Shown one piece after another: positions 6,494 through 13,323 of a stretch of DNA of 13,578 nt. Both the position numbers and the translations under genes were made by a program. Each line of letters opens with the position of its first letter. Positions within the stretch are counted from its first letter, which is position 1. Source of the DNA: JBGTCD01 sp041749015 (lineage in GTDB: Bacteria > Bacteroidota > Bacteroidia > Cytophagales > Cyclobacteriaceae); the NCBI GenBank assembly GCA_041749015.1, contig JBGTCD010000143.1, positions 1 to 13,578 on the forward strand, written 5' to 3'. The notes beneath the pieces were generated by a model. That model saw nothing but the letters and a program-made list of their open reading frames with translations. It was not told where the DNA came from and did not search any database.

Positions 6494-7018
6494 ATGAATA
6501 AATTACTATTCTTTTTTGTTATGTTAGCGCCAATTTTCGCATTGGCGCAGGGTCCTGAATTTCCTACGGCAAAGGTCCAGGAAAAAATGAAAGTCCTCGC
6601 CAATTGGGCGGGACAATGGGAAGGTGAAGGTTGGTTTTTTGTTGAAGGAAAAAGAGAACTATTCACCCAAAGTGAGGATATTAAATTAACCCTGGATGGT
6701 ACCCTGCTGGCCATTGAAGGCAAAGGTTTTGCTATGGATGACCCATCACAAATGATCCATCATGCTATAGCCCTAATTTCCTATGACCCCTTTAAGGATA
6801 TATACTCTATGAATTCATTTACAATGGAGGGTCAAAAAACGAATGCTAGTTTTGAGGTGATGGGAACCGATGAATACAAATGGTATTTTAATGTACCAGG
6901 AGGGACCATTACCTTTTTTATCAATTTTAAAGATGGTAAGTGGAATGAAAAAGGGTACTTTAATGATGGAAATGGAAATGAATATAACTTCCTGGAAATG
7001 AACCTGACCAAACTTTAA
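6494..7018 (+). CDS. Secreted lipocalin-like (DUF1579-like) protein
   Basis: The 174-residue product starts with a signal peptide (MNKLLFFFVMLAPIFALA before QGPEF). The mature part has features of DUF1579-type lipocalin-like barrels: an early LANWAGQWEGEGWFF strand, LTLDGTLLAIEGKGFA, ISYDPFKDIYSMNSFT and repeated short beta strands. Such proteins are predicted to bind small hydrophobic ligands, but no reaction is known. The assignment to DUF1579 rests on this pattern only. It has its own promoter (6442-6473) and is separated from the next gene by a hairpin at 7073-7096. Confidence 0.75.
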   Translation: MNKLLFFFVMLAPIFALAQGPEFPTAKVQEKMKVLANWAGQWEGEGWFFVEGKRELFTQSEDIKLTLDGTLLAIEGKGFAMDDPSQMIHHAIALISYDPFKDIYSMNSFTMEGQKTNASFEVMGTDEYKWYFNVPGGTITFFINFKDGKWNEKGYFNDGNGNEYNFLEMNLTKL

Positions 7019-7072
7019 AATTAGTATTAGGCCCGTTGCCCGTTCACATTTTGATTATAAACCTATTTTTTA

Positions 7073-7096
7073 CCCTAGGCTGGTCTCAGCTCAGGG
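7073..7096 (+). other. Hairpin between the lipocalin-like gene and the membrane-protein gene
   Basis: CCCTAGGCTG and CAGCTCAGGG pair over ten positions with one A-C mismatch and one G-T pair, around a GTCT loop. No T-tract follows, so it is not a classic intrinsic terminator. It lies 32 bases before the ATG at 7129 and could stabilise the upstream mRNA end or influence translation of the downstream operon. Confidence 0.4.
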
Positions 7097-7128
7097 CAGT
7101 AATTATGGAGTTAAAAATCTAATCAACC

Positions 7129-7704
7129 ATGACAAAACAATCAGACCAATTCAACCCTGAAGAAAACCTGGCATTTATATCCGGAATCATAAAAAATACC
7201 CAGGGTAATTTTCAGAAGACCAGCTTTTACTTTCTGCTCTGGGGATGGGTAGTAGTGCTGGCCAATCTGGGGCATTACTATCTAATGGTCCATACCACTT
7301 ACCAGCATCCTTACATCGTGTGGTTGATTACCATACCGGCTTGGATCATCACCATCATTCATGCTTACAGACAGGGTAAAACGGCCCGGGTCACCACCCA
7401 CCTTGACCGGGTCATTGGCATGTTATGGTTTGGCTTTGGAATTTCTGTATTACTACTGGTCATCCTGGGCATGCCGGTGCGGGACTACTTCAATCCTATT
7501 ATTCTGCTTATGGTGGCTATACCTACAGTGATTACGGGCTATACCATTCGGTTCAAACCTTTGATCATTGGAGGAATAGGGTTTTGGATATTTGGGGTGG
7601 TGCTTTTTCAAGTATCCTCAGACCTGCATTACCTGATCACCCCAGGGGCAATTATCATCGGTTATCTTATTCCCGGACATCTCCTCAGACAAAAGGAACA
7701 ATAA
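7129..7704 (+). CDS. Multi-spanning membrane protein coupled to a winged-helix regulator
   Basis: The 191-residue product has a polar N-terminus of about 30 residues and then five or six hydrophobic segments: near residues 32-52, 62-80, 97-116, 121-142, 145-163 and 167-182. Charged loops include YRQGKTARVTTH and IRFKP. No catalytic motif is visible and I do not recognise a named family. Its stop overlaps the start of the winged-helix gene (TAATG), so the two are translationally coupled; this suggests a membrane partner of, or target for, the regulator. The ATG at 7129 is the first in the frame and gives a sensible cytoplasmic N-terminus. Confidence 0.8.
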   Translation: MTKQSDQFNPEENLAFISGIIKNTQGNFQKTSFYFLLWGWVVVLANLGHYYLMVHTTYQHPYIVWLITIPAWIITIIHAYRQGKTARVTTHLDRVIGMLWFGFGISVLLLVILGMPVRDYFNPIILLMVAIPTVITGYTIRFKPLIIGGIGFWIFGVVLFQVSSDLHYLITPGAIIIGYLIPGHLLRQKEQ

Positions 7705-7997
7705 TGTTTAAAGACCTGGACCCCTTGCTACATTCCCAGCTCAGGCTGGCGATAATGTCACTCCTTGTCGGGGTAGAGCAGGCGGAGTTCACCTACATCA
7801 AGGAAAAGACCGGTGCAACTGCCGGCAATCTCAGCGTGCAGCTGACCAAACTCAAAGAGGCGGATTACATCGCCATCACCAAGCGGTTTCACAACAACTA
7901 TCCCCAAACTATTTGTAAGATCACTACCAAGGGTACGGAAGCCTTCAAAAATTACGTAAAGGCCCTGGAGGGGTATATCAAAAAGGATCAACCATAG
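7704..7997 (+). CDS. Small winged-helix transcriptional regulator (HTH_34-like)
   Basis: The 97-residue product (MFKDLDPLLHSQLRLAIMSL...) has the layout of the small MarR/ArsR-like winged-helix family often labelled HTH_34: LLHSQLRLAIMSLLVG as helix 1, FTYIKEKTGATAGNLSVQLTKLKEADYI as the helix-turn-helix with recognition helix, and ITTKGTEAFKNYVKALE as wing and dimer helix. The ATG at 7704 overlaps the stop of the membrane-protein gene by one base; the same frame is open far upstream, so the overlap and the family N-terminus decide the start. It probably acts as a dimer and may control its own operon. Target and ligand are unknown. Confidence 0.87.
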   Translation: MFKDLDPLLHSQLRLAIMSLLVGVEQAEFTYIKEKTGATAGNLSVQLTKLKEADYIAITKRFHNNYPQTICKITTKGTEAFKNYVKALEGYIKKDQP

Positions 7998-8017
7998 CCG
8001 GGAATTCGTTATTGGCA

Positions 8018-8048
8018 TTGACATGATTTTTTGGGTTCTTTGCATTTG
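8018..8048 (+). promoter_or_regulatory. Possible promoter of the hydrolase-ligase operon
   Basis: TTG (8018-8020), a 20-base spacer and TGCATTTG (8041-8048; one mismatch to TAnnTTTG) have the spacing of a Bacteroidota promoter. Transcription would begin near 8055 and the leader would contain the hairpin at 8068-8090. The match is imperfect. Confidence 0.4.
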
Positions 8049-8067
8049 AAAAAATTAATTAGTTCCC

Positions 8068-8101
8068 TTTCTGCAATTCTTGTGCAGAAAGATATTTTTT
8101 T
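8068..8101 (+). terminator. Terminator-like hairpin with T-tract just before the hydrolase gene
   Basis: TTTCTGCA (8068-8075) and TGCAGAAA (8083-8090) form a perfect 8-bp stem with a 7-base loop, followed by GATA and seven T's. It could end the transcript of the membrane protein and regulator pair. However, it lies only 3 bases before the start codon at 8105, so if the promoter at 8018-8048 is used it would be a leader hairpin able to attenuate the hydrolase operon. Confidence 0.5.
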
Positions 8102-8104
8102 GTT

Positions 8105-8896
8105 ATGAATAAAATGTGGTTGCTAATTCCCCTCCTCTTCATCGTAATACTGGTCCTGATTCATATATTTTTTCAGGACCGGTTTATTTTTCAGGCTTCT
8201 ACCCTACCCAATGATCATGTTTTTCATTTTGACCGGCCATTTGAAGAACATTTCATCGAATCGGAGAATGGTATCAAGATTAATGCACTCTGGTTTAAAA
8301 CCACCAACGAACCCAAAGGGCTGATCCTCTATTTCCATGGCAATGCCGGCAATCTGCAAGGATGGGGAGCAGCAGCAGGTTATTTCACAGACCTTGAGCA
8401 TGAGGTGCTGATGGTCGACTACAGGGGCTATGGAAAAAGCGAAGGAAAACCCGGCGAAAAGGTTCTATACCATGACGCCCGGGTAGTTTGGAGTTGGTTG
8501 CAGACCCAACCCCACCCTGAACAAGTCATCCTCTATGGGCGCTCACTGGGCTCGGCTGTTGCCTCCTACCTGGCCACGGAGGTGCAGCCGGAGCTCCTGA
8601 TTCTTGAGACCCCAATTGATGAGCTTAAAGGGGCGGTGCCGCGACTGGTTAGGCCGGTGCTTAAAATTTTTCCCTTGAATCATGAATTTCCGACTTACAA
8701 GCATCTACAAAAAGTGACTTCCAGAAAAATTCTCTTTCACGGCACTGAGGATCTGATAGTACCTATAAGTTCGGCAGAGAAGCTAAAATCAGTATTAAAA
8801 GATGGTGATGAATTCATCATCATCGAAGGGGCGGGGCATTATGATATTGGCGAGTATGATGCATACCGTGACCGGATCAGGGCATTATTGGAATAA
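8105..8896 (+). CDS. Membrane-anchored alpha/beta hydrolase (BEM46/ABHD13-like)
   Basis: This 263-residue serine hydrolase begins with one hydrophobic anchor (residues 4-23) followed by FFQDRFIFQ, the layout of the BEM46/ABHD13-like group. Seen: oxyanion-hole motif FHGNAGN (about 77-83), DYRGYGKSEG (about 105-114), nucleophile elbow YGRSLGS (Ser about 147), acid in FHGTEDLIVP (Asp about 216) and base in GAGHYD (His about 245). All three catalytic residues are present. The natural substrate of this group is mostly unknown; an ester or thioester with an acyl chain is inferred from the acyl-CoA ligase in the same operon. A paralogue follows after 62 bases. Confidence 0.88.
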   Translation: MNKMWLLIPLLFIVILVLIHIFFQDRFIFQASTLPNDHVFHFDRPFEEHFIESENGIKINALWFKTTNEPKGLILYFHGNAGNLQGWGAAAGYFTDLEHEVLMVDYRGYGKSEGKPGEKVLYHDARVVWSWLQTQPHPEQVILYGRSLGSAVASYLATEVQPELLILETPIDELKGAVPRLVRPVLKIFPLNHEFPTYKHLQKVTSRKILFHGTEDLIVPISSAEKLKSVLKDGDEFIIIEGAGHYDIGEYDAYRDRIRALLE

Positions 8897-8958
8897 AATT
8901 TTACTCCAATTTCCGATAGTGATTTTTCACTCTCATAAATATTCCTTAATTTTTTCCC

Positions 8959-9783
8959 GTGGCTGTGCTCATCATATTTATTGTTTTGGCATTATACACG
9001 GGCGTTTGCCTGATATTCTACTATTTTCAGCACTATTTCTTCTTTCGTCCTGAAATCCTATCTTCCGCCTTTCAATACCAATACCCCTTCCCTTTCGAGG
9101 AATTGAACTTTGACACCAAAGACGGTGGGATGATCAATGCCATCTATTTTAAAGTCCCCAACTCCCGTGGGGTGGTCTATTATCTCAAGGGCAATTCCAA
9201 AAGCATCAAAGGTTGGGGGAAGTTCGCTAAAGATTTTCTAAGCAATGGGTATGATTTTATCATGATGGATTACCGGGGTTTTGGAAAAAGCCGGGGGAAG
9301 CGCACCCAGGAGATTCTTTTTGATGATGCTCAGTTGATTTATGATTGGTTGTTAAAGCAGTACACTGAAGACAAAATTGTGGTTTTTGGCAGGTCGCTAG
9401 GTACCGGCATAGCCGCAAGGGTGGCCACCTGGAATCAACCCAGGATGCTGATTCTGGATTCGCCATATTTTAGTTTTTATTACAATGCCAATCGGTACGG
9501 GTTTTTTATGCCGCTAAAATGGCTCATAAGATATGATATGAGGACGGACTTATACCTGAATTCATCCAGGACCCCTGTTCATATCATTCACGGCACTAAA
9601 GACCAATTAATTTCATTTAATCAAAGTGAAAAACTCAAAGCCCTGTACCCCGATAAAATCACCCTCCACGCAATCGAAGGTGGCAGGCATAACGACTTGC
9701 CGCAATTTCCCGAATATTATGAGGCCCTGTATGATATTCTTTATGTAGAACCTGTTGCATCCCCAAAAACAGAGCAAGCATGA
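8959..9783 (+). CDS. Second membrane-anchored alpha/beta hydrolase, paralogue of the preceding one
   Basis: The 274-residue product has an N-terminal hydrophobic segment (about residues 2-22) and the same domain order as its neighbour: DYRGFGKSRG (about 104), FGRSLGTG (Ser about 146), HGTKDQLIS (Asp about 215) and GGRHNDLP (His about 244). The oxyanion motif reads LKGNSKS where the neighbour has FHGNAGN, so the usual His is replaced by Lys; activity is likely but specificity may differ. A GTG at 8959 is the first possible start after an in-frame stop (GTG at 8965 is an alternative); no ATG fits. The last four bases overlap the start of the acyl-CoA ligase (ATGA), showing tight coupling. Confidence 0.87.
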   Translation: MAVLIIFIVLALYTGVCLIFYYFQHYFFFRPEILSSAFQYQYPFPFEELNFDTKDGGMINAIYFKVPNSRGVVYYLKGNSKSIKGWGKFAKDFLSNGYDFIMMDYRGFGKSRGKRTQEILFDDAQLIYDWLLKQYTEDKIVVFGRSLGTGIAARVATWNQPRMLILDSPYFSFYYNANRYGFFMPLKWLIRYDMRTDLYLNSSRTPVHIIHGTKDQLISFNQSEKLKALYPDKITLHAIEGGRHNDLPQFPEYYEALYDILYVEPVASPKTEQA

Positions 9784-11579
9784 AGCAGCGCAATACCCTC
9801 ATCGATTTTACCCGGCTGTTTGATATACTCCCCTATCAACAGGAAAAATATCCCCAATCCAAAGCCCTAAACTGCTTCCAGGGTGGGGACTTAAGACATT
9901 ATTCTACTGATGAAATTCTGAAAAAGGCTGATCTGCTGTCCTGCTGGTTTTTGGGTCAGGGCTATCAAACTGGTGACCGGGTAGCTGTAGTACCATTGAT
10001 GGGCAGTCCGGATTGGATGATCATAGATTTTGCCTGTCAGCAAATTGGGCTCATCCTCGTGCCCATGCACCCAACAGCATCCCTTCATGAGATGGGCCAT
10101 ATTCTCGGCGAAACGGAGGCCCGGATTTGCATCACAGTCAATGAAGGCATTTATTATAAAATACAATCCCTGAAAAAGGACCTGCCCCAACTGGAGCATA
10201 TTTATCATCTGGATAAAAGCTCCGCAGGATATTTTCAATCTCTTGAAGGAAAAACTGCCGATAAGGCGCTTTTGACGGAAGTCTTAAAAATCAAGGCAGC
10301 CATCACCCCTGAAGATCTCGTCTGCATCATGTATACCTCGGGCACTTCCGGGATCCCCAAGGGGGTGCCCCTCACCCATCATAATGTAGTCAGCAATATC
10401 AAGTCCATATTGACCCTGCTGCCACTCCAACCCAAACACAGAATTTTGAGTTTTTTACCCTTCAGCCACATCTTCGAGCGCACCAGTTGTTTTGCCTATA
10501 TGGCCTTTGGCGTTCAGGTATATTTCGCGCAAAGCCTAGATACCCTCTCCCATGATTTTAATATGGTGAGACCGCATCTGTGCACCACTGTGCCCCGCAC
10601 CCTGGAAAAAATGTACGACATCATGGAGCAGCGGACCCGGAAAGGCTGGATGATGAAAAGAAAACTAATCCTTTGGGCCATGGATGTCGGTAAGCGGTAT
10701 AAAACCAAAAGGAGTCTTATGGCTTTTTATGGTCTTAAGCTGTTCATAGCGCGGGTATTAGTGCTGAGCCAATGGCGCAAAAAACTTGGAGGCCGGATCC
10801 GGTATATGATAGTCGGGGCTGCTGCACTGCGGCCTGAGCTGGGCAGGTTGTTTTCTGCAGGAGGCATCATGACCCTGACCGGTTATGGCATGACCGAGAC
10901 CTCCCCTTACCTTACCGCCAACCGCCTTGATCCGGGGCTCAATTATTTTGGTACGGTGGGCATCCCGGTGCCGGGCGTACAGGTAAGAATCGACCAACCT
11001 GATGAAGATGGTGCCGGAGAAATACAAGTGAAGGGTCCAAATGTGATGAAAGGGTATTACATAAGGCCTGAATTGAATTCGGAGGTATTTACTGAGGATG
11101 GATGGCTGCGGACCGGAGATATAGGAAAAATGGTTAAAAAACGATTTTTGACCATCACAGATCGTAAAAAGGATATTTTTAAAACAACCTCTGGAAAATA
11201 TATCGCACCTCAGACCCTGGAAAATCATTTTACTGCATCCCCTTTCCTGAGTCAATGTTTGATTATTGGTTTCAACAAGCCCTTCGTTTCAGCCGTTTTA
11301 GTACCCAATTTTGAGACTCTGGAGGCTTGGTGCAAGAATCAGGGCATTCACTGGACTGCCCCCGAATACATGGTACAAAATATCAAGGTGGTCAAAAAAA
11401 TACAAGAGGAAATCAATGAATATAACGAACAACTCCAGGGTTATGAACGTGTCAGGAAGTTCATCCTGGCAGATAAAGAATGGACAGTAGAAGATGAAGA
11501 CCTATCCGCTTCATTCAAGGTCCGCAGGCCCCAGGTCACTAGCCGTTATCAAAAGGAGTTGGATAAGATTTATGGGTGA
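9780..11579 (+). CDS. Long-chain acyl-CoA synthetase (large FAA1/ACSL type)
   Basis: The 599-residue AMP-forming ligase activates fatty acids to acyl-CoA. Seen: P-loop YTSGTSGIPKG (about 185-195), LPFSHIFER (about 226-234, typical of the ACSL branch), GYGMTETSP (about 368), DGWLRTGDIG (Asp about 447), DRKKDIFKTTSGKYIAP (about 461, the ACSL form of the hinge) and a C-terminal SASFKVRR with the likely catalytic Lys at about 580. The length is typical of the bacterial COG1022 group and differs from the FadD at 1224-2888, so the two are different lineages and not recent copies. It overlaps the upstream hydrolase by four bases, placing it third in an operon with the two hydrolases; activation of the fatty acids they release is a reasonable inference. 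Confidence 0.93.
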   Translation: MKQRNTLIDFTRLFDILPYQQEKYPQSKALNCFQGGDLRHYSTDEILKKADLLSCWFLGQGYQTGDRVAVVPLMGSPDWMIIDFACQQIGLILVPMHPTASLHEMGHILGETEARICITVNEGIYYKIQSLKKDLPQLEHIYHLDKSSAGYFQSLEGKTADKALLTEVLKIKAAITPEDLVCIMYTSGTSGIPKGVPLTHHNVVSNIKSILTLLPLQPKHRILSFLPFSHIFERTSCFAYMAFGVQVYFAQSLDTLSHDFNMVRPHLCTTVPRTLEKMYDIMEQRTRKGWMMKRKLILWAMDVGKRYKTKRSLMAFYGLKLFIARVLVLSQWRKKLGGRIRYMIVGAAALRPELGRLFSAGGIMTLTGYGMTETSPYLTANRLDPGLNYFGTVGIPVPGVQVRIDQPDEDGAGEIQVKGPNVMKGYYIRPELNSEVFTEDGWLRTGDIGKMVKKRFLTITDRKKDIFKTTSGKYIAPQTLENHFTASPFLSQCLIIGFNKPFVSAVLVPNFETLEAWCKNQGIHWTAPEYMVQNIKVVKKIQEEINEYNEQLQGYERVRKFILADKEWTVEDEDLSASFKVRRPQVTSRYQKELDKIYG

Positions 11580-11695
11580 TATACAGGTGTGAAGTCAAAA
11601 ATCACTGAATGCTTTATCAGGTAAAAATCATAGGCTTTCATGACTAAAATCATGGTTTATTAGTGGGTGGTATAAGAAATTTGAGTCAAACAAAT

Positions 11696-12532
11696 ATGCC
11701 ACTCATGAAAAGGATCATCGTTCCTATTGATTTTTCAAAATATGCTAACAATGCATTTTTGAATGCTTTGAAGATTGCTGAAAAAAGCGGGGCTGCTATT
11801 ACTTGCGTCAATGTGGTCGCTACCAATCTCGACTGGACCAAATTATCAGACAAGGAAAAGGCCAAACATCAGGAAATTCTGGATATCCAGGATGAATCAA
11901 AACTGAAGCTCCAAGAATTTGTCAAAAGCCATGACCCGAAGAAGGTAAAAGTCAGCTTTGTGATTGAAACGGGCGTCCCTCATGAAAGAATCATTGCCCT
12001 GGCCGGGAAAGAAAAGGCTGACCTGATCGTAATTGGTGCTTATGGAAAAGGTCACGAGTCTGGGAAATTTATTGGTTCTAACCTGCAAAAGGTATTGCGC
12101 AATGCCCCCTGTCCCGTGCTTGGTGTTAAAAAATTAATGTCGGGAAATGATTTAAGGAAAATGGTCTTTGCATCACTGTTTGAAGCTAACAGCCAACCGG
12201 CCTTTAAAAAAATGATGCCTCTGATTAAAGCCTTGGGCACCTCTGTTCATTTTCTATTTGTCAATACCCCGGCAAAATTTGCTACTACTGACAAAGTAGA
12301 AACATTAATGCACCATTTTGGCAAAGATTATAAAGACCTGACCATCCATCAGCACATCTATAACGATAAGGAGCCCGAAAAAGGCATCATGGCTTTTGCA
12401 CATAAAAAGAAGGCAGGTTTCATCGGAATTGCCACCCAGGCCAAAAAATCTGCCGCAGCCTACCATGTTGGGGTCACCGAAACGGTACTATTCAAGACGG
12501 ACATACCCGTACTGAGCGTAAAATTTGGGTAG
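11696..12532 (+). CDS. Universal stress protein with two Usp domains
   Basis: This 278-residue cytoplasmic protein contains two UspA-like domains. The first (residues about 4-146) starts KRIIVPIDFSKYANNAF and ends with the nucleotide-binding motif G-x2-G-x9-G-S (GAYG...IGS, about 114-128) and CPVLGVKK, so it probably binds ATP. The second (about 153-278: RKMVFASLFE... to IPVLSVKFG) keeps the fold pattern but has lost this motif (GIATQAKKSAAAYH). I chose the ATG at 11696 (MPLMKRIIVP); the ATG at 11705 is equally possible, while an upstream GTG at 11663 would add a tail unlike the family. It lies about 115 bases after the ligase gene and probably has its own promoter, though none is clear. Confidence 0.92.
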   Translation: MPLMKRIIVPIDFSKYANNAFLNALKIAEKSGAAITCVNVVATNLDWTKLSDKEKAKHQEILDIQDESKLKLQEFVKSHDPKKVKVSFVIETGVPHERIIALAGKEKADLIVIGAYGKGHESGKFIGSNLQKVLRNAPCPVLGVKKLMSGNDLRKMVFASLFEANSQPAFKKMMPLIKALGTSVHFLFVNTPAKFATTDKVETLMHHFGKDYKDLTIHQHIYNDKEPEKGIMAFAHKKKAGFIGIATQAKKSAAAYHVGVTETVLFKTDIPVLSVKFG

Positions 12533-12618
12533 AGATACGGTCGTTAGATCGCTATGAATTTTATCGCACACTTTGCTAAAACGCGGGAAGGGGAATTTCT
12601 TTAGGGGCCCATTCTGAG

Positions 12619-13143
12619 CTACTCACTAATTACTGAGTCTTTCTTCCAGTAAAATGGGTCCTTCTTCCAATAATAACCGTTATCCTCTAAGTGTAAATTT
12701 AAAGTATCAGTTTCTGAATTGGAGCCAATTGCCTTAATTAGGCCATTAAAGTAGTTATGATACTTCTCAGCCCCTATAATATTATAACTTAATACTTCAG
12801 ATTTATTATCAAAAGCCATAATGCTGTAGCCAGAATATGCATCACCAACTAATTCATCAGATTCAACCTGTCTTTTTATAACGTAATCTTTGAGCTTATA
12901 AAATGTTGAGTCAGAAACTATAAAGTTTCGAACATCCAACGAATTTTCAAAAGTTTCATTTTTAAAACCGCAACTAAGCGGCTCTAACCCAACAGCAATT
13001 CTATGTTTTAGAGCATCTCGCACTCCAATTGGCTCAATACTTATACAATTTACCTCGCTAAAGCTCTCCTCTTTTAAATCACAAGAGCTGATAATTATGA
13101 TGGCTATAACTATATTTATGACCTTCTGTGCAAAATTTTTCAT
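12619..13143 (-). CDS. Lipoprotein of unknown function
   Basis: The 174-residue product starts MKNFAQKVINIVIAIIIISSC, a lipoprotein signal peptide with Cys at residue 21. I chose the ATG at 13143 because the signal peptide starts there and a purine-rich stretch (GAAGGG) precedes it; the longer frame from 13182 would begin inside a GC-rich inverted repeat. The mature part has no recognised domain. It has three cysteines (NCIS, SCGF and the lipid-bearing one) and ends with a duplicated YWKKD motif (YYWKKDPFYWKKDS). Base composition is clearly more A+T-rich than that of the neighbouring stress-protein gene, so it may be a recent arrival. Confidence 0.75.
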   Translation of the reverse strand: MKNFAQKVINIVIAIIIISSCDLKEESFSEVNCISIEPIGVRDALKHRIAVGLEPLSCGFKNETFENSLDVRNFIVSDSTFYKLKDYVIKRQVESDELVGDAYSGYSIMAFDNKSEVLSYNIIGAEKYHNYFNGLIKAIGSNSETDTLNLHLEDNGYYWKKDPFYWKKDSVISE

Positions 13144-13158
13144 ATTATTTTCCCTTCT

Positions 13159-13203
13159 AGCGCGGATGTTGGTAGCGGGCAAGTGCGCGAGCTCATCCGT
13201 GCT
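13159..13203. repeat. GC-rich inverted repeat (REP-like)
   Basis: AGCGCGGATG (13159-13168) and CATCCGTGCT (13194-13203) are inverted repeats over ten bases with one G-T pair, enclosing 25 bases that include GCGGGCAAGTGCGCGAGC. The block stands out by its G+C content between AT-rich sequences, just upstream of the lipoprotein gene and near the transposase end. It resembles a dispersed palindromic element; copies elsewhere in the genome cannot be tested here. Confidence 0.6.
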
Positions 13204-13262
13204 ATTATTTAATCCATAAAACTTATTTCCAACAAGTCTTTTATCCCTGAATAATCTCCCCT

Positions 13263-13285
13263 GGTCGTAGCGTCTCGCTACGACC
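13263..13285. repeat. REP-like hairpin 1
   Basis: GGTCGTAGCG and CGCTACGACC are a perfect 10-bp stem around the loop TCT. The core AGCG-TCT-CGCT is shared with the second hairpin nine bases to the right of its 3' edge. Hairpins of this size next to a REP-associated transposase are its typical recognition and cleavage substrates. Confidence 0.8.
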
Positions 13286-13291
13286 CCCCAA

Positions 13292-13312
13292 GCGCAAGCG
13301 TCTCGCTTGTGC
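13292..13312. repeat. REP-like hairpin 2
   Basis: GCGCAAGCG and CGCTTGTGC form a 9-bp stem with one G-T pair around the same TCT loop as hairpin 1. It lies 12 bases from the transposase stop codon (13324). The arms differ from hairpin 1 except for the core next to the loop, as expected for two REP subtypes or a paired BIME-like unit. Confidence 0.75.
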
Positions 13313-13323
13313 CTCTTTGGTTT

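Noticed and set aside
7425..7703. Upstream extension of the winged-helix frame through the membrane-protein gene
   Set aside because: The family N-terminus begins at the ATG at 7704, and the upstream part overlaps the membrane-protein coding sequence in another frame.
11639..11654. Inverted repeat CATGA-CTAAAA-TCATG before the stress-protein gene
   Set aside because: Arms of five bases are expected by chance at this composition, and no promoter context supports a site.
13144..13182. N-terminal extension of the unknown lipoprotein (start at 13182)
   Set aside because: It would place charged residues before the signal peptide and is encoded by the GC-rich inverted repeat; the ATG at 13143 gives a normal lipoprotein signal.
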